In this document: in pieces, positions 34,254-41,919 of the stretch
How the letters are laid out: every line of letters starts with the position of its first letter
Numbering within the stretch: position 1 is the stretch's first letter
NCBI GenBank assembly: GCA_013361525.1
Contig: JABFXY010000104.1
Span: forward strand, 1-41,919
DNA from: Polyangiaceae bacterium
Lineage (GTDB): Bacteria > Myxococcota_A > Polyangia > Polyangiales > Polyangiaceae
Direction of reading: 5' to 3'
Length of the DNA: 41,919 nt
The notes under the pieces: model-generated
Told to the model about the DNA's origin: nothing
The model's input: the letters and a program-made list of their open reading frames with translations, nothing else
Databases searched by the model: none
Translations under genes and position numbers: made by a program

Positions 34254-35591
34254 TCAGATCGTGCGATACGGACCGGAGGAGACGTGCTTCGGCTTTCGCC
34301 GTAGGAGGCCGAGCCCACGCGTGGTCACCACACCACCGATGCCCGCGAGCACGATCAGCGTCTGCGCGAACTTACCGCCGATGGGGATCAATCCGAGCAG
34401 CATGAAGAGCGCACAACCCACGGCAAGGTGGACATAGACGTTCTTGCTCTTGTGTCCGAACACCATGGCGCCGAGCACGGTGAGGCTCGATGTCGCGCCG
34501 ACGAAGCCGAGCGCGATCGCTCCCACGACACCCACGACGGCGAGCGGAATGCCGATGATCGTGATCGCACAGAGGACGAGCGCTGCGAGCGCGCCGAGCA
34601 CGCCGACGACGCCGAGCGCGACCGATCGCATCGGCTTGCTCGCGATCGCGGCGCGGAGATCTTCGGCGCGGTTGCCGCCGAGCGCGATGAACATGACGCC
34701 GAGCAAGAACAGGAACGCGCCGAGACGGATCGACTCGGAGACGGCACGACCTGCGCGCGTAATGACCGAAGCCTTCGACGCGCCCTGCGACGGATCGAGC
34801 GTCACACTGCCGCCGATTTTCGCGCGATCCGCGCCTTGGATCTCGCCTCCCAGCACTTCGAGATCACCTTCGATGGATCCGCCGGGCTCGATCGACATCG
34901 AGCCGCCGGTGAGGTGCGCATCGCCCTCGATCCGCCCGCTCGGATGGAGGTGCGCGTTGCCGCCGTACATCGTGAGATCGCCGGTGACGCGTCCTTCGAT
35001 CTCGATGCTACCGCCCATCATCGTCACGTCGCGAACGACCTCGTCCTTCGCGATGCGGATGTTGTTGCCGAGGATCTGCAGGTCGCGTGGCTTGCGCGCG
35101 GGCGGAGGCTCGGGTGGAGGCGGTAGCTCCGGAGGCCCGGGAGGAGCCGGCGGAGCGGGAGGCGCCGCGACGGCGACGTCAGTGCCCGGAGCTTTGTTGC
35201 CCGCATCGGACGGCGGCGCGGGGCGCTCCTCGGCGATCGTGATGATCGATCCTTGTCGCTCGGCGACGTAGCGGCCGTCGGTGAGCAGCGCCTTGAGCAC
35301 GTCGTCCGCGGAGGCATCCTCGAGCACCACCGTCACGCGTTCGGGCGGCAGCGCACCGCGGAAGACGAGGTTCCATTTCGCTTCCGAGGCCAACGCGCGC
35401 AACGCCTCGGCGCGCGTCGCGTCGGTGACCGAGATCGACACGTGCGGCGACTCCGGCCATTCGCCCGCGAAGCGGACGTCGGCGCGGGCTTCCTTCGCCG
35501 CGGTGAACGACAAAGCGAGCGCAGTGGTCGAGCATGCGAGGAACGAGACGAACCGGCGACCTTGGGCGCGCGGACCCGACGAGCCAATCAT
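34254..35591 (-). CDS. STN-like plus bactofilin-like multi-helix membrane protein
   Basis: A 445-residue protein. Order of parts: signal-like helix (about 13-38), an STN/secretin-N-like domain at about 46-119 (ALRALASEAKWNLVFRG, VTVVLEDASADDVLKALL, GSIITI), a Pro-rich linker (121-168), a bactofilin-like beta-repeat stretch at about 172-265 (GGSIEIEG, GDLTMYGG, GSIEGDLEVLGG), and then four to five membrane helices to the end. STN domains in secretins and TonB-linked transducers are sensors or docking sites. It is the third gene of an operon with the ECF sigma and anti-sigma genes, its ATG sharing one base with the anti-sigma stop and having GGAGAGG behind it. I know no family with this exact architecture. 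Confidence 0.75.
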   Translation of the reverse strand: MIGSSGPRAQGRRFVSFLACSTTALALSFTAAKEARADVRFAGEWPESPHVSISVTDATRAEALRALASEAKWNLVFRGALPPERVTVVLEDASADDVLKALLTDGRYVAERQGSIITIAEERPAPPSDAGNKAPGTDVAVAAPPAPPAPPGPPELPPPPEPPPARKPRDLQILGNNIRIAKDEVVRDVTMMGGSIEIEGRVTGDLTMYGGNAHLHPSGRIEGDAHLTGGSMSIEPGGSIEGDLEVLGGEIQGADRAKIGGSVTLDPSQGASKASVITRAGRAVSESIRLGAFLFLLGVMFIALGGNRAEDLRAAIASKPMRSVALGVVGVLGALAALVLCAITIIGIPLAVVGVVGAIALGFVGATSSLTVLGAMVFGHKSKNVYVHLAVGCALFMLLGLIPIGGKFAQTLIVLAGIGGVVTTRGLGLLRRKPKHVSSGPYRTI

Positions 35592-36112
35592 CACTGTGCC
35601 TCTCCTTTCATCGAGTCTTGGTTCGCACGACGCGTCGCAATGATCGCCACCATCACGCCGAGCAACAGCAAGGCCGCGGTCGCCGTGAAGGACAGCGCGG
35701 GATCTTCCGCGGACGACCAGAGGGCGCGCGCGGCCCCACCGAGCGCGTCGAGGTGCACGTCGGCCTGACCGACGAGCAGCGACAGGGTGCGCGCGCTGGA
35801 AGGGATCGCCGGAACGCTCGCCGCGATCGCGACTGCGAGGCCAATCACGAGCGGCTTCTTGGCGCTCGGCAGCGCGCTCGCTTTTCGGCGCGACGACGGC
35901 TGCGCCGCACCTTGGCGCGCGACGTCGACCTCCGCGAGGGCGCGCAGGCCGTCGTTCACCGAGAGCGACGCGAGCGCGAAATCCGCAATTTTCGCCGAAC
36001 ATTCGTCGCAGGCGACCGCGTGCAGCGCCGCGGCGTCGGCGACGGGTTGGCCGTCCGCGATGCGGAGGGCATCTTCATCGTTCAGGTGCGGGGTGTCGTG
36101 CGGGGCGCTCAT
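35591..36112 (-). CDS. Anti-sigma factor with zinc-binding ZAS motif
   Basis: A 173-residue protein. Near its N-terminus it carries HAVACDEC, an exact HX3CX2C motif (His31, Cys35, Cys38), the hallmark of zinc-binding anti-sigma domains that hold ECF sigma factors. Two hydrophobic helices lie at about 87-103 and 141-160 with basic residues between and after, so it is a membrane protein. The start ATG overlaps the sigma-factor stop (ATGA), which couples their translation and keeps the two in balance. Release of the sigma factor by proteolysis or by a change at zinc/thiol is inferred from the family. Confidence 0.88.
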   Translation of the reverse strand: MSAPHDTPHLNDEDALRIADGQPVADAAALHAVACDECSAKIADFALASLSVNDGLRALAEVDVARQGAAQPSSRRKASALPSAKKPLVIGLAVAIAASVPAIPSSARTLSLLVGQADVHLDALGGAARALWSSAEDPALSFTATAALLLLGVMVAIIATRRANQDSMKGEAQ

Positions 36113-36744
36113 CGAGCATCCCTCCTTGTTCGATCCATGGCGTCTGCGAGCGTGCGTCGGCTGCGCGCGATCCAGGTCGCGACGGTTCCCATCGGGACGT
36201 TCATCCGAGCGGAGATCTCCTGATAGCTGCGCCCCTCGACGTGGAACATGACGAGCGCCTCGCGCGGCCCGTCCCCCAACGTCGCGAGAGCTTGACGCAG
36301 GCCGTGGAGCGACTGGGCGTCGGCGGCGCGGTCCTCTGGCGTTGGACCCGGATCGACGACGTCCGGCGGCGACGATGTCGGCCCGTTATCGATCGAACGT
36401 GCACGCTCGCGCTTCTTCGCACGGAGCCAGTCGAGCGCGACGTGACGCGCGATACCGGTCGCCCAGGGGCCGACGGGCTCGCCCGGCCGCACGCGTCCGA
36501 TGTTCTCGACGACGCGACGGAGCGTCTCTGCGGCACAGTCGTCGACGTCCGCATGTGTCACCGAGACCTGGAGCACGCGTGCGATGACCGCGCGGACCAT
36601 CGGCAGAAGCAGCTTGGCTTCGCGACCGAGCTCGGGCGCGGCACCAAGCGGCGCGCGCCCTGCCGGGCCGGTGCCGGGCTCGGCGGGGGGGCGCCCGGCA
36701 CCCGGCTCGGCAAAGCCACGCATGGCCATCGACTCCAGGAGCAT
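36109..36744 (-). CDS. ECF-type sigma factor
   Basis: About 211 residues from the ATG at 36744. Region 2 is clear (VSVTHADVDDCAAETLRR, then WATGIARHVALDWLRAKKRERA), as is region 4 (ALATLGDGPREALVMFHVEGRSYQEISARMNVPMGTVATWIARSR), with an HTH close to the end. The frame is open further upstream into the hairpin/repeat region, but that part is low-complexity and lacks a start with Shine-Dalgarno. ATGs at 36729 and 36723 are further options. It is first in an operon with the anti-sigma factor and the STN/bactofilin-like protein. I could not find a clear ECF-type -35 upstream, so autoregulation is not shown. Confidence 0.88.
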   Translation of the reverse strand: MLLESMAMRGFAEPGAGRPPAEPGTGPAGRAPLGAAPELGREAKLLLPMVRAVIARVLQVSVTHADVDDCAAETLRRVVENIGRVRPGEPVGPWATGIARHVALDWLRAKKRERARSIDNGPTSSPPDVVDPGPTPEDRAADAQSLHGLRQALATLGDGPREALVMFHVEGRSYQEISARMNVPMGTVATWIARSRRTLADAMDRTRRDAR

Positions 36745-36824
36745 TGCCACCCATTCGCGCCAGGGCTCAGGGAAATTTCGACCGGCGACGAGAAAAGGAC
36801 CGAGAAACGATCGGGTGGGCTCTG

Positions 36825-36843
36825 GGCCGCTATTTCTCCCCCC
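36825..36843. repeat. 19-bp repeat, copy 1
   Basis: GGCCGCTATTTCTCCCCCC, identical to a copy 46 bases further on. Diverged inverted copies lie at about 36930-36950 and 36979-36997. It lies upstream of the sigma-factor gene, in the non-coding part of that frame. Confidence 0.75.
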
Positions 36844-36888
36844 GATCGGCGATCCAGAAGAGGATCGAGAAGCGATTCGTGAGCTTGT

Positions 36889-36907
36889 GGCCGCTATTTC
36901 TCCCCCC
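36889..36907. repeat. 19-bp repeat, copy 2
   Basis: Exact second copy of the 19-base element. It stands directly before the first perfect hairpin of this region. Confidence 0.75.
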
Positions 36908-36910
36908 TGG

Positions 36911-36933
36911 CCCCCCTCACTTCGTGAGGGGGG
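36911..36933. terminator. Perfect GC hairpin 1, possible terminator
   Basis: Ten-base arms CCCCCCTCAC and GTGAGGGGGG are closed by a three-base loop. It lies between the 3' end of the CxxCH lipoprotein operon (37040) and the sigma-factor gene, so it could stop transcription coming from the right. No T-run follows on either strand, so a plain intrinsic terminator is not certain; a REP-like element is the alternative. Confidence 0.5.
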
Positions 36934-36952
36934 GAGGCGAAATAACGGGCAC

Positions 36953-36976
36953 CCCCCTCCGCGCAAGCGGAGGGGG
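36953..36976. terminator. Perfect GC hairpin 2, possible terminator
   Basis: Ten-base arms CCCCCTCCGC and GCGGAGGGGG enclose the tetraloop GCAA, a GNRA-type loop that is very stable in RNA. It follows hairpin 1 after 19 bases and is flanked by inverted copies of the 19-bp repeat. Same two readings as for hairpin 1. Confidence 0.5.
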
Positions 36977-37039
36977 CTGGGGGGAGGAATAGCAGCGCAG
37001 GGCCGGCCTTCGATCAGCCCTGCCAGCGTCCCCGAACGG

Positions 37040-38674
37040 TCAGCCTTCTTCGCCGACGAAGCGCTCGGTCTGATTCTCGATGGTGCAGCTCGTGCCGTTC
37101 AGCCGCAGGGTGTGGGCCTTGCTGTCGAGGTTGTCCGACGGAAGGAGCCAATCACTCTCCACGACCTGCTCGTAGCGCTCGAGGAACTCGACGCGACGCT
37201 GCGACATGATCTTGAGCAGATCGAGCGCGTAGGTGTCCTTGTCGGCCGCGCCGCGGTCGTTGCAGGCCTTGAGGTAGGTATCGACCGTCGTCGCGTGCGC
37301 GTCGAAGTCGGTGACGTTGTCGAGGCGCGCCTTGAGGCCCGAGGCGCCGCGGAGCGTCGAGGCGGCGAGCGCGTTCGACCAGTTGGTCCGGAGCTCGTCG
37401 ACCGTCGTCCAGGTCTTCGGCAGCGTGTCCGCGAGCTCGCATCGCGTCGTCGAGAACGTCGACACGGTGAAGTCGGTCATGAGGACGTCGGCGATGATGC
37501 TCTTGTCGAGGAGGTTACGCGCGACGAGCTCTTGCACGACCTGTACGTCGGCGAAGCTCTTTTCGGGGCTCGACATCGGGAACATCGCGTCACCCTTCTG
37601 GCCGGCGATCTTCTGCTCGATGGTGTCGAGCGCCTTCACGTAGCTCGCGGAGTCGACCCGCACGCTCGACAGCGACGGGAGGTTCATGTTCACGACGTTG
37701 TCGAGCCCCTTCTGGTCACCGGTGCCCGTCTTCGGCGTCTTGAGGAGGCCGTTCAACAGGATGGAGGTGGGCACCATGCTCGAGAAGGTGCTGACCGATC
37801 CGACGCGGGTCGAGTTCTTCGAGTGCGCGGCGATGAGCGACGGCTCGCCCACGTCGCACATCAGCTGCTTCATCATCGGCGCGAGGTTGCCCTCTTTCAC
37901 GGCCTTGTCGACGCGCGCTTTGGTCGCCGCCTTGGTGCCGGCGATGACGTGCAGCTCGAGGTCGTCGGCGCGCTCTTTGGCGCTGAAAAGGCGGTTGTAA
38001 AGCGCGTCGCTCGACTTCGGATCGGGCATCGAGAACCACGTCGAGTTCCAGTTCGCCCACGAGTCGTGCAGCTCCTTCATCAGCGGCTGGCCGGTCGTGT
38101 GGCAGCCCGCGCAACGGAACGGCGCGCTGCCGCTCGTCGCGTCGGTCTTGATCTGTGAGCCGTCACCGACCTGCGTCCACTCGCCGTCTTCGAGATCGTA
38201 AAACGCGTAGACGCCCTTGCTCGCGTTGAAGCTCATGACCTCGATGAAGGTGTCGCTGACACCTTCGCCCGAGCCGAGCGTCGAGATGAAGAGCTTCTCC
38301 GGCTTGCCGTCACCCGTGTCGACCGAAACGACGAAGCGGTAGGGCGTCTCCGCGCCCGGCTCGACGTCGCCCTGCTCGCTCACGACGAAGACGTGCGACT
38401 TCATCTTCGAGTCCGCCTTGATCGCGTCGAGAAGACCCGTGACGGTCGTCGGGCACGCACCGTCGGCGCCCTTCGTCTTCATCGTCTTGCCGGTCTTCAT
38501 GACCTTGATCGAGCAGCCGCCGGAGAGCAGCGTCTGCGCGAACGTGTCGCCGATGTTGGACGTCGCATCCTGCTCGTCGCCGGTCGTGACGTCTTCGTCT
38601 CCGCATCCGGGCGCGGCGAGGAGAGCGGTCATGGCACAGAGAAGAAACGCCTTGGAAAGGACGGGGGTCTTCAT
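37040..38674 (-). CDS. CxxCH lipoprotein of the DEQD operon, third gene
   Basis: A 544-residue protein with a good lipoprotein signal (APGC, Cys24), an acidic linker containing DEQD at 33-36, and a single heme-c motif CAGCH at 188-192, followed by PLMKELHDSWANW. It is a clear paralogue of the next gene upstream: the same CxxCH context recurs, and a later FSTTRCEL block matches FSSVRCNL there. This suggests an envelope c-type cytochrome-like protein. The ATG has AAGGAA about six bases upstream; an in-frame start at 38704 lies inside the previous gene. Last gene of the operon, followed by two hairpins. Confidence 0.82.
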   Translation of the reverse strand: MKTPVLSKAFLLCAMTALLAAPGCGDEDVTTGDEQDATSNIGDTFAQTLLSGGCSIKVMKTGKTMKTKGADGACPTTVTGLLDAIKADSKMKSHVFVVSEQGDVEPGAETPYRFVVSVDTGDGKPEKLFISTLGSGEGVSDTFIEVMSFNASKGVYAFYDLEDGEWTQVGDGSQIKTDATSGSAPFRCAGCHTTGQPLMKELHDSWANWNSTWFSMPDPKSSDALYNRLFSAKERADDLELHVIAGTKAATKARVDKAVKEGNLAPMMKQLMCDVGEPSLIAAHSKNSTRVGSVSTFSSMVPTSILLNGLLKTPKTGTGDQKGLDNVVNMNLPSLSSVRVDSASYVKALDTIEQKIAGQKGDAMFPMSSPEKSFADVQVVQELVARNLLDKSIIADVLMTDFTVSTFSTTRCELADTLPKTWTTVDELRTNWSNALAASTLRGASGLKARLDNVTDFDAHATTVDTYLKACNDRGAADKDTYALDLLKIMSQRRVEFLERYEQVVESDWLLPSDNLDSKAHTLRLNGTSCTIENQTERFVGEEG

Positions 38675-38700
38675 TTCGTTCCTTGAAATGTCTCGGGCGA

Positions 38701-40284
38701 TCACAGCTGGTCTTCGTCGTGGAGAATCGGCATCGGGTTCGCGTCGCGATCGAACATCTTGCGCGCGGCCTCTTTGCGGGTTTGCGAGCGCGCCTTCAGC
38801 TCGGCGCGGCCTTCGCTCGATTGGAGCTTCTGAGCCTCTCTCGCGTAGATGGCGCTCGCGACACCGAGGTACGCCGTGCGCGCGGGCTTCACGTCCGTCA
38901 CGCTGTCGTCGAGGAGGGCTCGCGCGTAATCGCGTCGCGCGCCTTCTTGGTAGAGGGCGTCGACCTTGTCGCGGAGGAATGCGCGCAGGTGCGCATCGAC
39001 CTTGGTCGCGTCAGTCGGAAGATCCGCCGTCGCTGGACCGTGGAGATTGCAGCGCACGCTGGAGAAAACATCGTTCGCGTCGTCGACGAGGCGAATCGCG
39101 ATCGCCGTCTTTTGGCTCACGACCTTCTTCTTGATGAGCGCCGTCTCGATGCGTTCGTCCATGTCGGCGCGGACCGGCATCAGGATCGGGAAGACGTCGG
39201 TCGCGTACGAGGTCGGCGGCTGGAAGTTGCCACCTGCGACGGCACCCGGGTCGACGAACAGCTCGACAGGCACGGTGCCGAACGCGCTCGCGTATTGGAG
39301 CTCCGTCTCGCAGAAGACGCTCTTCAACAGGCCGGGCAGACCCTGCGGCTGATCGCCGTCGATCGCCGCCTGCACGAAGCCGCTGCCGGCCACCGAGTAT
39401 TGGCCCTCGTTCCAGACGCGGATCGCCGCCATCATCGTCTTTTCGAGATCGTTCGCGAGGCCGAGGCGCGAATGCGATCCGTCGATCGAAACGGCTTCGC
39501 TCACGATGGAGCGCGTTTCGCCCGTCAGCTCCGCCGCCGCTTCCGGCAGGGTTTTATGCGTGCTGATCCAGTTCGTCCAGGGCTCGTGCATCTCGTTCAT
39601 GAGCGGGCCCATGTTGACGTGGCAGTTGTTGCAGAGCCGATCGGTGCTCTTCTTCTTCGACAGACGCTTCGACGGCGCTTTCGTGTAGACGTAGACGCTG
39701 TTGTCGGGGCGAAGCTGGATGCGTTGCAACGTGCCCGGCGCCGACGAGTCGGAGCTCGGGGTCATCACGTAGAAGTTGTAGAGGCCGGTCGTGCGATCGA
39801 GCGCCATCACCTCGACGCGATCGAACACCATCGGATCGCCGTCCTTCGCGCCCGGCACGTCCGGCGAGCTGAACAGCGCGGCCATCAGGCTGTAGGACTG
39901 ATAGAGCGGCTCGTTCGCGGCGTTCTTCTCGCCGGTGTTGCAACCGGTCACGACCGCGCGCGGCAAGAGCATGTCCGTCTCTTGTTGCTCGCCGGTCGCG
40001 CGCGAAGAGCTCTCCTCGACGACGTAGATCTCCTTCGAGTCGGTGCGCTTGCAGGCGCGCCCGACGCCGAACAGCGTCTCGAACTCGCCCCAATTGCGCG
40101 GCACCTTCGTGAGGTCGCCTTTGAGGACATCGGCAACGCGGTCGTCACCGAACAACTCTTTCGTTTCCGCGATGTCCTGCTCGTCGCTCGTCTCCTCCCC
40201 CTCACAGCCGACCGCACCCGCCGCGGTCGCGGCGGAGACGGCGGCGATGAATAACCAGGCTCGAATGCGCGAAAAGGAAGCCAT
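38701..40284 (-). CDS. CxxCH lipoprotein of the DEQD operon, second gene
   Basis: A 527-residue protein with lipobox GAVGC (Cys27), DEQD at 34-37 and a heme-c motif CNNCH at 218-222 followed by GPLMNEMHEPWTNW. The N-terminal half is rich in beta strands (VEVMALDRTTGLYNFYVM) and the C-terminal half is helical and charged. One covalently bound heme is predicted. No database family was recognised. It starts 38 bases after the first gene of the operon and ends 26 bases before the third. Confidence 0.82.
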   Translation of the reverse strand: MASFSRIRAWLFIAAVSAATAAGAVGCEGEETSDEQDIAETKELFGDDRVADVLKGDLTKVPRNWGEFETLFGVGRACKRTDSKEIYVVEESSSRATGEQQETDMLLPRAVVTGCNTGEKNAANEPLYQSYSLMAALFSSPDVPGAKDGDPMVFDRVEVMALDRTTGLYNFYVMTPSSDSSAPGTLQRIQLRPDNSVYVYTKAPSKRLSKKKSTDRLCNNCHVNMGPLMNEMHEPWTNWISTHKTLPEAAAELTGETRSIVSEAVSIDGSHSRLGLANDLEKTMMAAIRVWNEGQYSVAGSGFVQAAIDGDQPQGLPGLLKSVFCETELQYASAFGTVPVELFVDPGAVAGGNFQPPTSYATDVFPILMPVRADMDERIETALIKKKVVSQKTAIAIRLVDDANDVFSSVRCNLHGPATADLPTDATKVDAHLRAFLRDKVDALYQEGARRDYARALLDDSVTDVKPARTAYLGVASAIYAREAQKLQSSEGRAELKARSQTRKEAARKMFDRDANPMPILHDEDQL

Positions 40285-40322
40285 GATGAACCTCTCGGGC
40301 TCGGTCGCTCGACGCGCGCCGA

Positions 40323-41483
40323 TCAGTGGACCGCGTTCTCGGTGAACTCTTTGCAGAACGCCGACGTCGCCTTCGAGCAGCTGCCGGCCTTCTCCACTGC
40401 GCGGAGCGGCGCGGTGAGGACGATGTCCTTGCCGAAGCGATCGTTACAGTAAGCCTGCAGGTTCTCGGAGTAGTCGAGGTTCGTCTCGAGATCGCTGCGC
40501 TCCGACTCCGGGACGTCGCAGATGGTCATCTGCATGTAGTCGGAGCCCTCGACCTTCGCGCGGCGGCAACCGGCGGGGAGCGCATCGGCGCTGCTCCACG
40601 TGCCTTGAAGGAAGCCCTCGAGCTCGGCGGGAAGCTCGTTGTACGTGCAACCGCACTCGTCGTTCGCGCGGACAACGACCTGCGTGATGTGCGGGTCGCT
40701 CATGCGCCAATCGACGCCACCGTGGGAGAGGCGACCGACCGACATGCACGCGACGGTGTCCTTCCACGTCTCGTAGCTCGCTTCGCCGGACTTCGGGATG
40801 CGAGCGCCGAGCTCCTGCGCCTTCGTCCACGCGGAGCTCGTCGTGAGCTTCACGCCGCGGCACGCCTCCTTGAGCTTCTCCGCGTTTGCCTTGTTCGCGG
40901 GGTCGGCGCTCGCGAGGAAACACGCTGCCTGGCGCTGATCGTTCTGCGACGTCTTCACATCCATCGAGTCGACGACGAGGGTCGTCGCCGCCCCGCGCGA
41001 ATTGAATTGCCCCTTCATGCGGACGAGGTCCTTGTCGACTTCGACGCCGAGGTTCTCGGGCTTCGCGAGCTCGGCAGCGAGGTACCCGTCGCGCGCGGTG
41101 TCCTCGGTCACGTCCATGTAAACCGACGTGAAGAAGCACTGCAGCGGCGCGGCCGGATCGGCCTCGGCGAAGGTCTCGATGCGCTTGCCGTTCGAGACCG
41201 GGAAGTACTCGCAGTACTCCTGCCCGCGATCGTCTTTGCCGTCGACGCCGGGGCGGTCGCCGCACTGCCAACGAACGACGCCGTCGGAGAGCTCCTGGGG
41301 CCGCACGGTGATGTGACGCTGGATGTTCTCGCTGCACAGACCTGCGAGGTCGAACGGCGTCTGCGCGTTGTCCGGCACGACGTCCTGCTCGTCGCTGCTT
41401 TCCGGACCCTCACAGCCGGGGGCGATCACCGCGAGCGAACCAAACGCCAACAGCACCACACCGATCGAACGAGCCATCTTCAT
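40323..41483 (-). CDS. Cys-rich lipoprotein of the DEQD operon, first gene
   Basis: A 386-residue protein with the same signal style as its neighbours (IAPGC, Cys24, then DEQD at 31-34) but without CxxCH. It has about 16 Cys, including ANDECGCTYNE, and no recognised fold. AAGGG lies about eight bases before the ATG. The shared lipobox-DEQD start with the two CxxCH genes and the short gaps point to a single functional unit at the cell envelope. The 211 bases upstream separate it from guaB and hold no site I can name. Confidence 0.78.
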   Translation of the reverse strand: MKMARSIGVVLLAFGSLAVIAPGCEGPESSDEQDVVPDNAQTPFDLAGLCSENIQRHITVRPQELSDGVVRWQCGDRPGVDGKDDRGQEYCEYFPVSNGKRIETFAEADPAAPLQCFFTSVYMDVTEDTARDGYLAAELAKPENLGVEVDKDLVRMKGQFNSRGAATTLVVDSMDVKTSQNDQRQAACFLASADPANKANAEKLKEACRGVKLTTSSAWTKAQELGARIPKSGEASYETWKDTVACMSVGRLSHGGVDWRMSDPHITQVVVRANDECGCTYNELPAELEGFLQGTWSSADALPAGCRRAKVEGSDYMQMTICDVPESERSDLETNLDYSENLQAYCNDRFGKDIVLTAPLRAVEKAGSCSKATSAFCKEFTENAVH

Positions 41484-41694
41484 GTGCGTCACCCTTGCCC
41501 CGTGGCGCCTCTGCATACACCGGACCACTGGTAAGTGCGGCTCAGTTACCTCGGTTTTTGCGGGATCCAGGCATCTTGTCCTACCCGAGCTCACCCAGAG
41601 CCCCGGTGTAGTTGATGATCCACTGGATAACGGAAGAACCACCTCGCTGGATACGGCGGTGGCGGTCGCCGAAGGGTTTTGCTAACGCCCGTGC

Positions 41695-41919
41695 ATGTTG
41701 GATTCCGATCTCCGCGAGTGCCTGACCTTCGATGACGTTCTCCTGGCGCCCGCGTACAGCGAAGTCCTCCCCCACGAGGTCGACGTCCGGACGCGGCTGA
41801 CCCGGCGCCTCACCCTGAACCTCCCGCTCCTCTCCGCGGCGATGGACTCGGTCACCGAAGGCCGAGCAGCCATCGCGATGGCCCGCGCAGGCGGGATCGG
41901 GATCCTCCACAAGAACCTC
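41695..41919 (+). CDS. guaB: IMP dehydrogenase GuaB, 3' end missing
   Basis: Seventy-five codons from an ATG to the window edge. The start matches GuaB: LTFDDVLLAPAYSEVLPHEVDV, then TLNLPLLSAAMDSVTE, AIAMARAGGIGILHKNL. IMP dehydrogenase oxidises IMP to XMP with NAD+, the committed step of GMP synthesis. The catalytic loop Cys and any CBS domains would lie beyond the window. A weak GAAGG lies about 20 bases upstream, so translation signals are poor. Confidence 0.95.
   Translation, partial: MLDSDLRECLTFDDVLLAPAYSEVLPHEVDVRTRLTRRLTLNLPLLSAAMDSVTEGRAAIAMARAGGIGILHKNL

Noticed and set aside
36745..36966. N-terminal extension of the sigma factor into the hairpin region
   Set aside because: It would translate the repeat mosaic into Gly/Ser/Arg-rich sequence without a homologous region and without a ribosome-binding site.
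41484..41694. tRNA gene or riboswitch upstream of guaB
   Set aside because: No cloverleaf, TTCGA arm or purine-riboswitch core could be found by eye; a covariance-model search would settle it.

Overview
The window looks like chromosomal DNA of a member of the Myxococcota, most likely class Polyangia. It is very GC-rich and densely coded. It holds an unusual number of lipoprotein genes with Gly/Ser-rich or acidic linkers after the lipobox, a DUF1592/DUF1552 pair, a eukaryote-type Ser/Thr kinase with a TPR partner, RCC1-like repeats, a MopE-like CDDGxDND motif and HmuY heme lipoproteins. I see no phage, IS element, CRISPR array, rRNA or tRNA. The assignment rests on gene style only, because no rRNA is present.

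Layout. 1-2.9 kb: two tandem Gly-rich cell-surface proteins, the first cut by the window edge; a third paralogue lies at 22.3-23.9 kb. 2.9-7.0 kb: CsbD-like stress protein, single-domain response regulator, small lipoprotein, VOC-fold lipoprotein under an AraC-type regulator, and an acidic lipoprotein. 7.1-13.6 kb: a compact heme-uptake operon (two HmuY-type lipoproteins carrying three HmuY domains, then hmuS, hmuT, hmuU, hmuV and a small unknown gene) behind a perfect Fur-box-like palindrome; no TonB-dependent receptor is present. 13.6-16.9 kb: a TetR regulator with a 22-bp palindrome at its start, translationally coupled to a rifampicin-phosphotransferase-like enzyme. 16.9-20.2 kb: DUF1592 (CxxCH) and DUF1552 pair. 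20.4-22.2 kb: VKOR-DsbA fusion, divergent from a membrane protein with a periplasmic CxxC. 24-26 kb: small unknown protein and a Cys-rich lipoprotein. 26.1-27.8 kb: an Old Yellow Enzyme homologue with an altered active-site pair, divergent from a MarR regulator with an operator-like palindrome between them. 28.0-31.5 kb: Cys-rich MopE-motif lipoprotein, Ser/Thr kinase, TPR/PEGA-like protein. 31.5-34.2 kb: small membrane protein, a frameshifted remnant of a neighbouring gene, and an RCC1-like lipoprotein. 34.2-36.7 kb: overlapping operon of ECF sigma factor, zinc-motif anti-sigma factor, and a membrane protein joining an STN-like domain to a bactofilin-like domain. 36.8-37.0 kb: a hairpin/repeat mosaic. 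37.0-41.5 kb: operon of three lipoproteins sharing a DEQD motif after the lipobox, two of them with CxxCH. 41.7 kb to the end: start of guaB.

The parts most likely to be new are the DEQD/CxxCH lipoprotein operon, the sigma/anti-sigma/STN-bactofilin operon with its decayed nearby copy, the three-HmuY-domain heme operon without a local receptor, the OYE with Asn/Asp in place of His/Asn, and several regulator or lipoprotein genes that seem to lack a leader and Shine-Dalgarno site. All functions are inferred from reading motifs; no database search was run.
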